Of a DNA stretch of 64,000 nucleotides, positions 51,741 to 63,987 are shown piece after piece. Under the pieces are notes generated by a model, which was not told the DNA's origin, did no database searches, and saw only the letters and a program-made list of their open reading frames with translations. A program made the position numbers and the translations under genes. Every line of letters begins with the position of its first letter. Positions within the stretch are counted from its first letter, which is position 1. The stretch spans positions 77,284,069 to 77,348,068 of the forward strand of contig CM065301.1 in NCBI GenBank assembly GCA_032871835.1. The letters run 5' to 3'. The stretch comes from Dipteronia dyeriana. Taxonomy: Eukaryota; Streptophyta; Magnoliopsida; Sapindales; Sapindaceae.

Positions 51741-54700
51741 ATGGCGGTCACTCCTCTGTTTCTCAGAAACTCACCCAGAACTCTGTGGACTCAACACTCT
51801 CACCATTCCCGTCTCCCAACTACTCTCACCACCACACCCAAAACCAGCAGGTCTCTTTCATTCAATTCCACTAAGGTAACACTAAACTCCACTTATAAAC
51901 CACTTACTCGTTGGTTGCTAACAACTCCATCAAATTTCAGATATTACATAGTCTTTTTTTGTCACTCTAGAGTCTAGACACTATAAAGATTTCTAATTTA
52001 ATGTTTTTGTTCTGGGTAATTATTGAATTCTATGAACTGAGTTAGCGCTCCTCCTGACTTGTAGTTATAGAATGTATACTCAATATTTCACTATATTATA
52101 TGTTGTTAGATGGAAGCAAGCGAAATAACTGAGGAAGTAACAGAGAATGTGAGTGTGAAGAAGAAGATTTTTGTGGCTGGAGCAACTGGAAGTACTGGTA
52201 AAAGGATTGTTGAACAGCTGCTAGCTAAGGGTTTTGCTGTCAAGGCCGGAGTTCGCGATTTGGATAAGGCTAGAACTGCTCTATTAAATGACAGCCCAGA
52301 TCTTCAAATTGTTAGTTCTTTCTACTTCTGAAATCAGGCTTTAAGTAGAAACAGAAATTCAATTTGGTTTTTTTTTTTTCCCTATAATCGAAGAATTATA
52401 TTGATTATCTTTGGACTTTTGGGGGCATGTATGCGTATTTTTTGCTTTACAGGTGAAAGCGGATGTGACAGAGGGTTCTGAAAAACTAGCACAAGTTATA
52501 GGTGATGATTCAGAAGCTGTTATATGTGCCACAGGGTTTCGGCCTGGTTGGGATCTGTTTGCTCCTTGGAAGGTAAACTGCTTTTCTATTCAGAAGATGA
52601 TCCACACTTATTTTCACTTATTGCATTAGCTTTCTGTAAACCATAATTGATGTTGAGAAACAAATTTAATTATGCTATAATATTTATGTTTATAGCCTTG
52701 TCTCGGTTTAATCTTAATCAACTCTCATTGATATTACAATGCCTTAACCCAAGAGTTTTAGGTTCATGTTATCATGTCACAATAATCTTTTTAAAGTGTG
52801 GCTAGAGTTATAGCATGAGATTAGTGCTTTGATCTTAGCTCCAAACATATTGTTACAGCTCGTGTTAGTTAATGTATAGCACATACATAAGGAGGAGGTA
52901 ATAATGAACGGTTCTTTGTATAGTTATTCAACACCATACAACTATGAGCAGGTGCTGCAAACAAAAGGGTTTTGTTGTTAAGGATGATATCTTGTTCTAT
53001 TTCAATCCTTACCATTTGACGGCGTTAAGCTTTTGAAACTTGTCAGTGATGTTAGAGAGAATAAAATACATTCTACTGTTATGATTTTGAATATCAACTC
53101 ATATAGTAGTGAACTAGTGATGATTGTGATTGTGATGATGCTGCCTCAATTACAGTATTGTTGACAACACAAAGTAGTTTGTGAATAGGGCCACATTATT
53201 GATGTAGAAAGGTCTCCATTTAAAAGACACCACTGGACAAGGCTGTGAAAGTGTATTTTCAAACAACTATTTGAGTTTTCAAAAACATTTTAATAATGGC
53301 TACAGACACCAATTAATAGAGGCAATGTTGAGAAATTTGGACTATTTTCTAAGTGAGCTAATGTAGGTCTGACTGGTGTGGCTAGCAAGTAAATATCTAA
53401 CAAAATTTGGGTTTGTTGCATCAAAACATGTCGTGTTGAATGAGGACTCTCCCTTGAGGCACTGTATTTTCCGTTTTGCTTAGACAAGTGCCTATGATCA
53501 TCAGCAATCTCCAGATCTTGCTCCATAGAGAAAACATTATTGATTAATTTTATTTACCAGATTCCCAAGATCACCAAGACAGTAGTAGTGGGCCCCATCA
53601 TAACTTGTACCTGCTGAAATGTTATAACCTTCCCTAGAAGAGTTTAAAGAATCACGAAAACTGAAAAATTAGACAATTTAAGTGGTACATGTGTAAAAGG
53701 TATTTGTTCTTAAACTGTATTATAAGCGATATAACACTTCTTCGTTGCAACAATCGGTCATGACTGAATATAACTGCTTAATACAAGTGCAATAAGTATA
53801 TCCATTATTTATGTTATCACTCAAGTTTAAAATCACCAGCTATAAGTGATGAAGGGCAGAAATGGACTTGTTAAATCACAACTGTGGGAGGGGAGTGCTT
53901 AGGGTTGATAATTACACTCGTAATTGACCCAAAAGCAGAACTATTAAATTCTGAATGAGATAAAATCAAAATTTTGTGGCTGTACAAGATGGCAGGTTAG
54001 TTTTGGGATAGCTTTACTGTGATCTCTTAAGGGCAATGAGAAATAGTAGATGGAGGAAGCCTATCGGCTAGATTTCTGTGTTGTAATTCCCTGATCATTC
54101 AGGATGCAGCTGACCATGTTTCTAGTATAGGAGTCTCATTTGTTGGGAACGATGAGACCGCCTTGACATGGTCCATGTTATCTATTGGTTCATGGTTCTG
54201 GATTAATAGCAGATTTCTTACTTGCATGTACGTGTATGCAATATCAAATGATACTGTACTCTTTTGCCTGAAGTACTTGCTATAGAAATCATCTGCCAAT
54301 ATTATTGACCTGAACTAGGTACAAGTTCTACAAGTTCTATACTTCTATTATCCACACTCTTAAAATTTGCATATGTGCTTCAATGCAGGTATAACTGGGC
54401 TCAATCATTCATTAATATGCAATCAATGTAATCTTCTTTGGGGTTATATATTCGGGACAAAATAAACAAATATGTTGCTTGAGAATATATATTCAACACT
54501 TTTGTCTGATAACTGTTATATTTCTCTGGTAAATTCTATTGTTGTTTTACATGTAATCCAAACATGATCCTTTCCATTTTGATTGAATGTGTGAAAGTTC
54601 ATTTCTGTTATTACTTGATTGATCTCATGTGGCGTACCTATATTTTTCTGACCCTTTTGTATTTTGTTACTGTAGTTTATTGTAGCTTATGTTATTGCAG

Positions 54701-55212
54701 GTTGATAATTTTGGCACCGTAAACCTTGTTGAAGCATGCCGCAAACTTGGTGTGAACAGGTTTATACTTATCAGCTCCATTTTAGTCAATGGAGCTGCAA
54801 TGGGGCAAATTCTCAATCCAGCTTACATCTTCCTAAATGTCTTTGGCCTCACCTTAGTAGCAAAGCTTCAGGCAGAGAAATACATCAGGAAATCTGGTAT
54901 TAACTACACTATTGTAAGGCCTGGTGGATTAAAAAATGAACCACCAACCGGAAATGTTGTCATGGAGACGGAGGTAATGGCACTCTTAATCCTTTCTTTC
55001 AGATTTATTTTACATGTATTAATTCTCTGTCCCTCTCTTTACTTTAGGACACCCTTTATGAAGGTAGCATTTCCAGAGATCAGGTCGCGGAAGTTGCTGT
55101 TGAGGCATTAATCCATTCAGAGTCAAATTACAAAGTTGTGGAGATAGTTTCTCGTACTGATGCTCCTAAGCGTTCGTACAAGGATCTTTTTGGTTCCATT
55201 AAGCAACGATGA
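51741..55212 (+). CDS. NAD(P)-binding Rossmann-fold protein, plastid (At2g34460-like)
   Basis: Five exons, 51741-51875, 52110-52310, 52453-52572, 54701-54973 and 55048-55212, give 297 residues. The first 45 are Ser/Thr/Arg-rich, a likely chloroplast transit peptide. The mature part opens with KKIFVAGATGSTGKRIVEQL, the Gly-rich dinucleotide-binding turn of atypical short-chain dehydrogenases. It continues with AVICATGFRPGWDLFAPWKVDN, FILISSILVNGAA and YTIVRPGGLKNEP. Its closest remembered relative is Arabidopsis At2g34460, reported among plastoglobule proteins as flavin-reductase related; substrate unknown. Intron 3 is 2.1 kb without a recognised insertion. There are no frame defects. Confidence 0.92.
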
Positions 55213-55824
55213 CTTCATATTCATAATATATGTGCAGTGTAGCAACTTGTATTTTACATGTCAGAATCTTATAGATCAAAGTATAAATAATTTTTGGCAG
55301 TAATAAAATCTTGGGCTTACGAACCTTCACTTTGTTTCTATGAAAAACCAATTTTTGGAAAAGCTGATTTGTAGTTGTGAATCAAAACCTTGTTCAAAGT
55401 TTTATACATACATCATAATGATGTGGTAAGGTGATTTATAGTGATCATGGAATATTGTGGTTGATACGAATCATCTTGCCACGTCATTTGAGTAAAGGTT
55501 TGGATAACGTAGAGTTACTATTAAAACAAAGCTTTGGGTAAAGTAGTATTACTATTTCATGATGAAGTCTCTTTTGTCAATTTTTTTATGGTAATTCTAT
55601 GTCATGGATGTTTGCAAGGCTACTTGTTATCAAAGATGAAGAAACATAGAAGATATTAATTGCATGATTAATAACTCTGAATTAAAATTAATCATTTCAA
55701 ATAACTAAGAATTTACATTTTGCAAAGCAGAAGTAACTTGAAGCAAACACAATCACTAGCCATTGAAAGAGCTTAAGCAATCCATAAATACTGACCATAG
55801 AACTAAAAGTAAAATGTTGAAAAC
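55213..55824. other. Spacer between convergent genes
   Basis: Holds the two 3' ends. No gene or repeat is seen. Confidence 0.5.
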
Positions 55825-56019
55825 TTAAAAGAACCAAGCAAGAAGAGAAGCAATGGCTGCAAGAAAAGCTGGAACACCTAGAGCTGCTCCAGCGCTCTCC
55901 ATCGGCGATGGTGCAATTCCCCCGACATCTTCAGCTGCATTTGCGGCCCCAAAAGTAATGAAAGCCAGAAGAACCATGATGTAGATGGTGAACGTCATGT
56001 TCATATTGTAACCCTCCAT
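55825..56019 (-). CDS. Arabinogalactan peptide, GPI-anchored (AGP23-like)
   Basis: From the ATG at 56019 (MEGYNMNMTF) the 64-residue precursor has a signal peptide ending about ANA, then AEDVGGIAPSPMESAGA and a hydrophobic C-terminal tail LGVPAFLAAIASLLAWFF. Signal peptide, a very short Ala/Pro/Ser core (Ala-Pro-Ser-Pro for Hyp-linked arabinogalactan) and a GPI-attachment signal define arabinogalactan peptides at the cell surface. The longer frame upstream (to 56067) was rejected because the signal peptide begins best at 56019. The gene has no intron and a TATA box at the right distance. Confidence 0.85.
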   Translation of the reverse strand: MEGYNMNMTFTIYIMVLLAFITFGAANAAEDVGGIAPSPMESAGAALGVPAFLAAIASLLAWFF

Positions 56020-56116
56020 TGAAAAACAACAAGTGGGAGTGGGGAGCTGATCAGTCAATGTAAACAAGCAGAAGAGGGCCTTGTTTAGAGTGAGTAAAAA
56101 GGAACTGTGCAGATGG

Positions 56117-56123
56117 TTTTATA
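56117..56123 (-). promoter_or_regulatory. TATA box of the arabinogalactan peptide gene
   Basis: TATAAAA on the minus strand, about 100 bp before the ATG. Confidence 0.6.
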
Positions 56124-57016
56124 GGGACATTTTGTATGTATAATTAATCATTTGAAGCAGGTGTGCAGTGCTGTCAACATAATTTTTATTTCTCACTCCA
56201 CTAAACTCTGAACCAACCTGGACAGACTTTGTAGTATGCCCTATTTTATCTGCTTCAAGCCAAATTACAAGCTTGTAGCATGTGATAATTGCAGCGTTTT
56301 AGTGGTAAATGACATTCATTTAGTTTAATAATATCTCAGGTTCGAGTCGTCACATTGCATATGATATATCCAAAAAATAAAATAACAAGTTTTGGTTGAT
56401 TAAGTTGTAATCATACCTGGACACCTGGACATAGTGCTGGCTATAATATTTCTCATGCTTTTGGTTGATAGAAATATATAATTGAACCAGTGGTGTCAAA
56501 TTAATCCTAATTAATTCAAAGCTTGCTTTTCAAGTAATGGGGGGCATGTTAGGGTATCAGAGAGCTGATATTTGTACTGATATACAGACATTATATGAGC
56601 ATTATTTATTCAATCTGGCATGTGGTCAGTCCCCTTAAAAGAAGAGAGAATATATTTATCTGAAACCTTGGCTGGACATGGAATGGTTTGGCTGGTGAGT
56701 TGTGGCCTGGCCTACAACTTTTTGCTAGACATCCTGGATTCCTGGGCGGTTTACCTATACACTTTCCTTCATTTTGAGATTATTCGTTCAGGTTTCTCAT
56801 CCAACTTCATCAATAAAACAGAGAGCAATTGATTTTTCAACTTCTCAAATTTAAATCATAAATGACAATTCCGTACTGTACAAAAGTAAGAACTGGAAGT
56901 ATACAAAGCCAATACAATACACAATGCAATTTTGCACCCAAGATGAGAAATGTAAGTTATGTATGACATGTTTGATCTGGTAAAGTCAATGCCCACTGAA
57001 AAAAAAAATAGTGTCT
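56124..57016. other. Spacer between AGP promoter and CCDC174 3' end
   Basis: No gene is supported. A short B-box-like ggttcgagtcg occurs near 56340 without an SINE body. Confidence 0.45.
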
Positions 57017-59641
57017 TCACTTTCCAGTTGTGTCTACGGCATTGGATGCAGCTTTTTGTTTCTCCAGCAATTTGCGAAGATACGCCTGCCTAAGCTTCTC
57101 ACGACGAGTTTCTGCTTGCTCTTGCCTGCGCAATTTGAGCTCAGATGCCTGTTCTCTAGCTTGATTTACTTCTTCATGAACTTCCCTGAAAAAAAAGCCA
57201 TGGTATATGCCTCAGTTCTACGACATATAGATAGATCACAGTGTATGGAGTGTACAAGCAGACTACAAGGATAAGATCAAACATAGGAAACAATGAAAAG
57301 ATAAGCCAAATTTTGTGCAACAGACGAATTTCCAGCTGTTGTACAGAATTTATTTTGCTCAAACTACATTTGCAAACATTCATATTTCAATTGCCCCTAA
57401 CTTCTCTAGCATGACACTAGCGCTTGAAGAATTTTTTGTTTATCTTCACCAAAGTGCAATTCTATGTACAGATAGCTCAAAAGTGAATTTCGCTTCCCAA
57501 ACATTTCCATTTTTTCTTTTTACAAATATTTTTCCTACTTTTCTCTCTTTATCCATCACAAATTCTAACTTGAAGAGGAATATATCTTCGATTCCTACTT
57601 ATGTTACCTACTCTCTAAATTGCTTCTCTATCAATTCCTGTTCTCTCTCTCTCTCACTATCTTTTCTTCATTCTACTACTCTTTGTACAACCTAACTCTC
57701 TTATAGTGGCACATTCTCTTATTTATTTGATTGGTAAGATATCGAAAACCTTCTTAGGCATTAATCGGACAACTTAATTTATCCAATTATTTAAAAAGAT
57801 ATATTACCATATAATTTATATTGAAAAACTTAAGAACAAGGTATGTAAACCATTGCAGCAGCAATCATACTGAAAAGATCATAAACTATTCCAAGCCAGC
57901 CCAATGGTTGCTTTAGATTAAATATAAGCATCAAGTTTATACATTACATCCAACCCAGAATTTTAACAGTCGAAACCTGCAACCCATTGACCATTGTAAT
58001 TTGAGTCAACACTCTCGTGTCATTGGATCTATTTCTAAATAAAAACAATAGCAGAACCCACATGCAATACTGAAATCCTAGCAAAATAGTAATAACTCGA
58101 TGAATAAAACTTTACCTCACAAAACGTTTGTGTTCATCATTGTCAAATGCTCCAGCTGTTCGCCCAGGCGCAACAAATTTCACATTAAAGAATGTAGAAG
58201 CATCATTGTTACTATCTTCATCTTGTGGCGGTACATCAGCAGAATCATCACGGCCTTGTGGCTGCTGTGCCTCTTCCTTGTCTATACCCTTCTGGAAAAA
58301 GTCAACACAATACTTCTCATTTTCTTCCTCATCTGACAGCTCTCCCCTAACCAATTTATCATATAATTCTGCCTTCCTCTCTAAAGCTGCACGGCTGGCT
58401 GATCCATCTTGTACTGCTTTCAGCTCAAGCTTATCCCTGGATACAGGCAAGAACACATTTATTCATATTAGCAATTCAGTTACTACTTATTTGGAACTAT
58501 ACACAGAACTGACATAATATCTTCAATATTAAAATAACAAAGAAAAATGTGATTGGAAATTAAGAAGAGACAGTGACAAATTGACAATAGAATCCTTCAA
58601 CGTCAAACTTAAAAGAGGAAAACAGAAGTCCTATTCTGCAAGATGAACTCATAAAAACAACTTTTGCAAAGAGTATACCATAAATATAACTGCAATAAAA
58701 AGACATCACTGAGCAGACATATTTGATTTCAACAAGTAGAGAAAACCTTCAATGAAATGGGTATACCATGTTATCCGTACGCATGTCCAACAGCATCCTA
58801 CGACATGTGTTTATGTATGAATTAAATTCAAAATTACCATCACAATTGTTAATTTTCAAGAAAAATGCACACATGGCAAATTGTTATTAGACAAGTATGT
58901 GAATGACGTGATACACCTGTCTACTGAAATGGGCATGAGAAACCAACGAGTCACACCTATATTTCCTAGGAATTTTCTCCTACATCAAAAACAGAAAACA
59001 TATCTACAATTTCTAAGTTGTAACTAAAATAACACTCAGCCAATCTTAGATTATTAGAGCTATCGGCTGTCGCAAAATATCAACCTGATTACAATGCATT
59101 GCTTACCGTCGTAACACATTTTTTAGGAACAGCTATAACACCATCCATAACTACAAAAGCTAAAAATTTTAAGACTTGAGAGAATTTAACAATAAGTTTT
59201 CATATGCACAAAATAAATTTAAATGTTGAACCAAACTAAAGTAGTGCAGCATGCTCGTCGATCACAAAGTAACCCTAAAAAAACTTAAAATTGAAAATAA
59301 CCCTAATGTTTGATTACTTCAAAAAATTAAAATGAAAAATGACAGAGACAGAGAGGAACACACTTGTAAGCACGGGCATCGACACCGGAGTTCTTAGCGG
59401 AGAAGGAATCGCGTAGGGTTATCTTCTTCTTGGCTCTGTGGAACTCAACATCAGGACCGCCCAATTCCTTTGATTTCTTGGTCTCTTCCTGAGACTTGTA
59501 AACCTGCGCTTTGAGTTCCAAGATCGACGAGGGACCCACTCCCTCTATCGACCGTTGTTTCTTCGGCATGATCGACGATTCCGTTAGCCATCCCAGCGAT
59601 TCCACTACCACTCTCTTCTTTCTTTCTTGCTCCTCCACCAT
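57017..59641 (-). CDS. CCDC174-like coiled-coil nuclear protein
   Basis: Three exons, 59641-59364, 58436-58116 and 57185-57017, join in phase to 255 residues. The N-terminal SSILELKAQVYKSQEETKK and the middle DKLELKAVQDG...LERKAELYDKLVRGELSDEE with YCVDFFQKGID match the conserved N-terminal half of animal CCDC174. There SSLVDLKAELFRKQEE and an AKLYEKM-type stretch followed by VDF occur. The last exon is a charged helix (EVHEEVNQAREQASELKLRR...). CCDC174 is a nuclear protein linked to the exon-junction complex and splicing in animals; a like role in plants is inferred. It is shorter than the animal protein, as plant members usually are. Introns of about 0.9 kb hold no recognised insert. Confidence 0.85.
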
Positions 59642-60512
59642 TGCTGTTCTTTTCTTTTTGAATTTTCTTCTTCGGCTAACAAATTAAGATTTGCCGGCAG
59701 TCCTCCACAAACGACATGTCGTTTAATTTGACAATTTACTATTATAACCTCTGATCGGGTTAACCCGATCGGTTCTTCACTCATAAAACTATCCAGCTAA
59801 TAAACCGGAAATCTCGGGTCATATCTGTACCGTTTAAGGCCCAGTTGGCCAGCCCATCCGTAGTTTCTATAAGAGGTTTCAAATCAATTGCATTGCTTGA
59901 AAAGTTGGTAGTTGGATCGGGTTGTTCGAATGATAGGTTTTAAATTAAATATGATGTGTTTTTTTTTAATATAGAAATTAAATAAGATGTATTTAAAAAA
60001 ATAAAATAAATAAGATGCCAAATTAAAGATTTAATGCTCCAATTTTGAATCCATAATTTAAACTACGTTTTAAATTAAGTTCATAGGTTTTGATAAGATA
60101 AAGTTGATCCAGTAGTATAACTCTTATACCTATATACGAGGTTGTGGGTTCGAGTCTCTCACCCTCTATAAAAGAACCTTGAATTTCCGTAATATTTCAA
60201 AAATAAAAATAAAAATTGTGGGTCTCGAGCTTTACACATTCATGCTTTGCGATTAAAAAATTTGCTTTGCACTAAGGGCTCACTAAGTCACTATAATACT
60301 TTTACATTCCACAAAGTTCATATATTTTTACAAGCAATACATCACATAACAAACGGTTATTGACATGGTTTCATCTTGTAATAACATCCCATTAAAACAA
60401 AGTTACCTTTGAAAAATTTACGGTACACTTTTTTGCTAAAATTTATGAAAGGTTATTTCATATGCTACAATATATAATCTCACAAACACATTTTTTTATA
60501 TCATGAAAAAAA
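59642..60512. other. Spacer upstream of the CCDC174-like gene
   Basis: Promoter of the minus-strand gene on the left and the tail of the terpene synthase pseudogene on the right; one SINE-like copy between. No gene is seen. Confidence 0.5.
60095..60190 (+). repeat. tRNA-derived SINE-like copy
   Basis: gaggttgtgggttcgagtct, carrying a good B box, follows an A-box-like stretch. The block matches 37075-37160 over its central 45 bases with about 75 percent identity by eye. Confidence 0.4.
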
Positions 60513-61122
60513 TTAAGGAATGGGATTAATAATTAATGACAATACACGATGTTTAGTCTCTTTGTCTGGGACACCATGTCCATCTCCAAATTGGTACATG
60601 CATTGAGCCATCCTTGCAAGATTCATTGCACCAATGCAACTCCAGCAAAAGTGTCGGAGGTGTGATGGTTTCCGATTTTTTCTTTGTTGCACTTATCAAT
60701 CCTCGTATGTGTTCGCGAGCCTCTTCCTCTTAAGCTCCAGTCTCGTGCATATGAGCATTCAATAAAACTATGTATATATCATTTAGGGTTGTGGAAAATG
60801 TACCGATGATGTTCTGAGATCATCTGCAAGTCGTAAAATCACCGATGAACAACGAATTATGCCGCGGTGTTCTTCCAAGTGTTCCAATTCTTCTTTTGTT
60901 ATTGTATTCTTTGTAATTAAAAAATAAGTATGCACTAGAATGACAGGTGCTGATATTGAAACCCAAGCATTCTCAATGTATTCTTCAGTGTTTGGAGTGT
61001 ATCCGCTGTAGTACCACTTCGCTTCCAATAAATAGGCTTTACATAAATTTGTCCACTGTACCATTAATTTGCATTGCAGTATTTAGAATGAAATAAGATA
61101 AATTCATACATCTTAAAATGAA

Positions 61123-62872
61123 GGGTAAATCGTATTTTAGTCCCCGTAGTTTTCCTTTATCTGCGTTTAGTCCATGGTTTTTTGGAATTGTAACTTTTAG
61201 TCCATCGTTTTTCTGATAATACGGATTTAAGTCCCTACCGTCCAATTCTATTAGGGTTCCGTCAGGTCAACGAGGGTAAAAAGGTAAAACAACATATGAT
61301 GTTCTAGAATCTTATTTAATCAAAGGGTATAATAGTAATATACAAATTAATTTAAAAAAAACAAATAATGCTATTAACTTAAATAAATATTATTAAATTA
61401 AATTAAAAATTAAATAATGATTTTAAATGGATCTCCACCCTCCATCTTTCTCAAAAATAAAAAATGGATGGTGGAGATCAAATAGAATATTTTCTTAAAA
61501 AAAAAACTTTTTTTTTCATATTAAAAATATAAATTTTTAACAATAATTATCAATTATTTATTTTTTGATTAAAAAATTTAATTAAAAAATATTTTTTAAA
61601 GATAATTGTTTTCCTTTTGAAACCGACTGTTCATCGGTCTGAAAAAAAAATTCCTCATATTAAACAAAATCCCTCAATCTCAAATCGTTTCCAGAATTTT
61701 TTTCCTTTTACCACCACCACCACAAAAAACAATCCACATTCAATATCCATCCATCCACCACCACCACCAAACCCTAGCCACCCCAAAACACTGTCAACCA
61801 CCACCACCACCACCACCACCAAATCGAACCCACACCCAATCCAACTCAAAAACCACTGATATCAACATACAGTCGAGCCCATAAACCATTCCCAAACCAA
61901 TCGAACCCACACCCACACCACACCACACCTAATCCAACCCAGAAATCACCCACATCAGCACCAAATCAAACCCATAAACCACCCACATCAACACCCAATC
62001 AAACCCAGAAACCATCCCCAAACCAAAAAAACCCACACCCAATCAAACGCTGAAACGAGGAAGAAGAATAAGAAGGGAGAGAAAAAGATCGGGTTGGTTC
62101 ATGTCGGCGAGTTCGTTTCTTCTTTGTTGTCGAGCGAGTTCATCGACGACAACCAGCTCTATCACTGGAGATGAAGACCCAACATTGGCGATGAAGATTG
62201 AAGATTCAACTGAGTCTGCGTCTTTGATGTGGCGAGATGGAAGGGTGGTTCTGGATCTAATCTTCAGCGAGATTGAGGGGGTGGCTCTGGTTTTAATTGC
62301 CGCCGATTTGATTCTGCTCTCTCTCTATCTATTTATCTCTATCTCTGTTTTTTAAACTTCATCTGCTGTTTAGGGTTGTGGCAATTTGAAGGTCTTTGAT
62401 GGCAGTTTGGTCGTGGTGGTAGTGGCGGCGTGGGTTTGGTAGTGGTTTGGAGGTGGCAGCGACGTGGATTTATTTTTGGATTGGTGTTGGTGATTGACAA
62501 TGGGTGTGGGTGATTTGGTTTGGAAGTTTTACCTTTTAACGGCGAAGATGATGTTTGAGTTGTGTTTGGTCACTGGTGAACGATTTTTGTTTTGTTTTTA
62601 GTTTTAATTTAGTTTTAATTTTTAATTTAATTAATATTACTTTTTAATTGTTTTTTATTTTAATATTACTTTTTTAATGGCTAAGGGTAAAATGGTATTT
62701 TTGATAGGAACAACACACATCAGGGGTATTATGGTCATTTAACACGCCTGACAAGCCAGAAACCGTACTTTTAACGGATTCTGTTACAGAATGATTAAAA
62801 GTTACAATTCTACAAAACTGTGGACTAAACGTAAATTAAGATAAACTATGAGTACTAAAATACGATTTACCC
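61123..62872. mobile_element. MULE-3: 1.75-kb non-autonomous MULE in a TPS intron
   Basis: The ends are GGGTAAATCGTATTTTAGT on the left and its reverse on the right. The inverted repeat extends over roughly 130 bp (further shared blocks: GTTTAGTCCA and GAATTGTAACTTTTA). A perfect 9-bp duplication TAAAATGAA flanks it (61114-61122 and 62873-62881). The interior holds CCA/ACC microsatellite stretches (61715-61830) and a GT-rich part with tggtggtagtggcgg. A frame at 62101-62355 has no family I recognise. There is no transposase, so it depends on one supplied elsewhere. Confidence 0.9.
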
Positions 62873-63089
62873 TAAAATGAATGAAATATATAGAAGAAGA
62901 GCAAATTAAATTAACCTCTCAACGCAGATATTTAATGATGTCAAGTCCTTGATCTTTGAGACAAACAAAAGCCATTTCGTTTATGGTATTGTAAAGAGCA
63001 AGATAACATATCTTCATGTAGTCTGGAAGTCGCTCCATTGCAGTGATGTCCCATCTGAATTTATTTTGCAAATAATTAGTAGGAATAGC

Positions 63090-63987
63090 TAGGGGTGGGC
63101 ATCAACCCGTCAACCCAATCCAACCCGATCAATCCGATCCAATCCGATTGGATTAGATTGGGTTGGGTTGTTTTTAAGATTGAGTTGGGTTGGGTTGATA
63201 AAATATAACCCAACTTAACCCGATAACCCGATATTAATAATAAAAAATAAATTAAATAATTTTATTTAATATTATATATATTATAAAATCTCATTTTTTT
63301 AAATATTTAAAATTTTTACTCATGTACCATTTATAATATTATAAATGATAAATATAAATACATAATTTTAAATATTTTATACCATAAATATATAATATAT
63401 TTATTAAAAACATGTAATTATATTATCTTCGTTTTTGTATTAATTGGCACATCCTTAGTTATACTTTAAAATGTATTTTTTTCTTAGGATTTGATTAAGA
63501 ATTTAATAGAAAAAGGTCTAATAATTGTATATAAACTCAAACTATTATGTTGGTTGAAATAAATAATAGATTATTCAACTACGAGTTATTTGACGAAGTG
63601 ATTATAATTGTAAATTGATGGGAGACTTAGATGGAGGCTTTACAAGTTAGATAAATTGTTATATTTTTATTTTTTTAATTATGTAACAAATATTTAAACA
63701 ACTTGTATTACATGTTGTGATTTGATTTTGATGTTTTTAAGAAATCTAAACTCAATATGGTTTGGATGAAAAATTATTTTAAATTCAATTTTGATATAAC
63801 AAAATTCGAATTCAAATATATATTTTCTATTAGGCTTAAAAAACCCAGCCCGTTCAACCCAACCCAACCCAATATTTATCGGGTTGGGTTTGGTTGGATT
63901 GGGTTAAAATTTACGTTGGGTTGGATTGGGTCGAAAAAGTTTCAACTCAACCCAACCTAACCTAACCCGAAAACACATCCACCCCTA
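63090..63987. mobile_element. Non-autonomous hAT element, 898 bp, with 8-bp duplication
   Basis: The ends TAGGGGTGGGCATCAACCCG and CACATCCACCCCTA form short inverted repeats. The perfect 8-bp duplication GGAATAGC flanks both sides (63082-63089 and 63988-63995), which is the hAT rule. Inside each end lie dense GGGTTGGGTTGG or CCCAACCCAA stretches, while the middle is AT-rich and has no gene. It lies in the TPS intron upstream of the 63054 exon. Confidence 0.9.

Noticed and set aside
52573..54700. Frames of 66-78 codons in intron 3 of the At2g34460-like gene
   Set aside because: They have no recognised domains and lie on the opposite strand of an intron.
56288..56350. B-box-like ggttcgagtcg resembling the SINE copies
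   Set aside because: Only the B box matches; the A-box side does not.
62101..62355. 84-codon frame inside MULE-3
   Set aside because: It has no recognised family and sits in low-complexity sequence; kept only as a possible captured fragment.
63843..63960. Telomere-like GGGTTGG repeats
   Set aside because: They are subterminal motifs of the hAT element, not the plant telomere repeat TTTAGGG.
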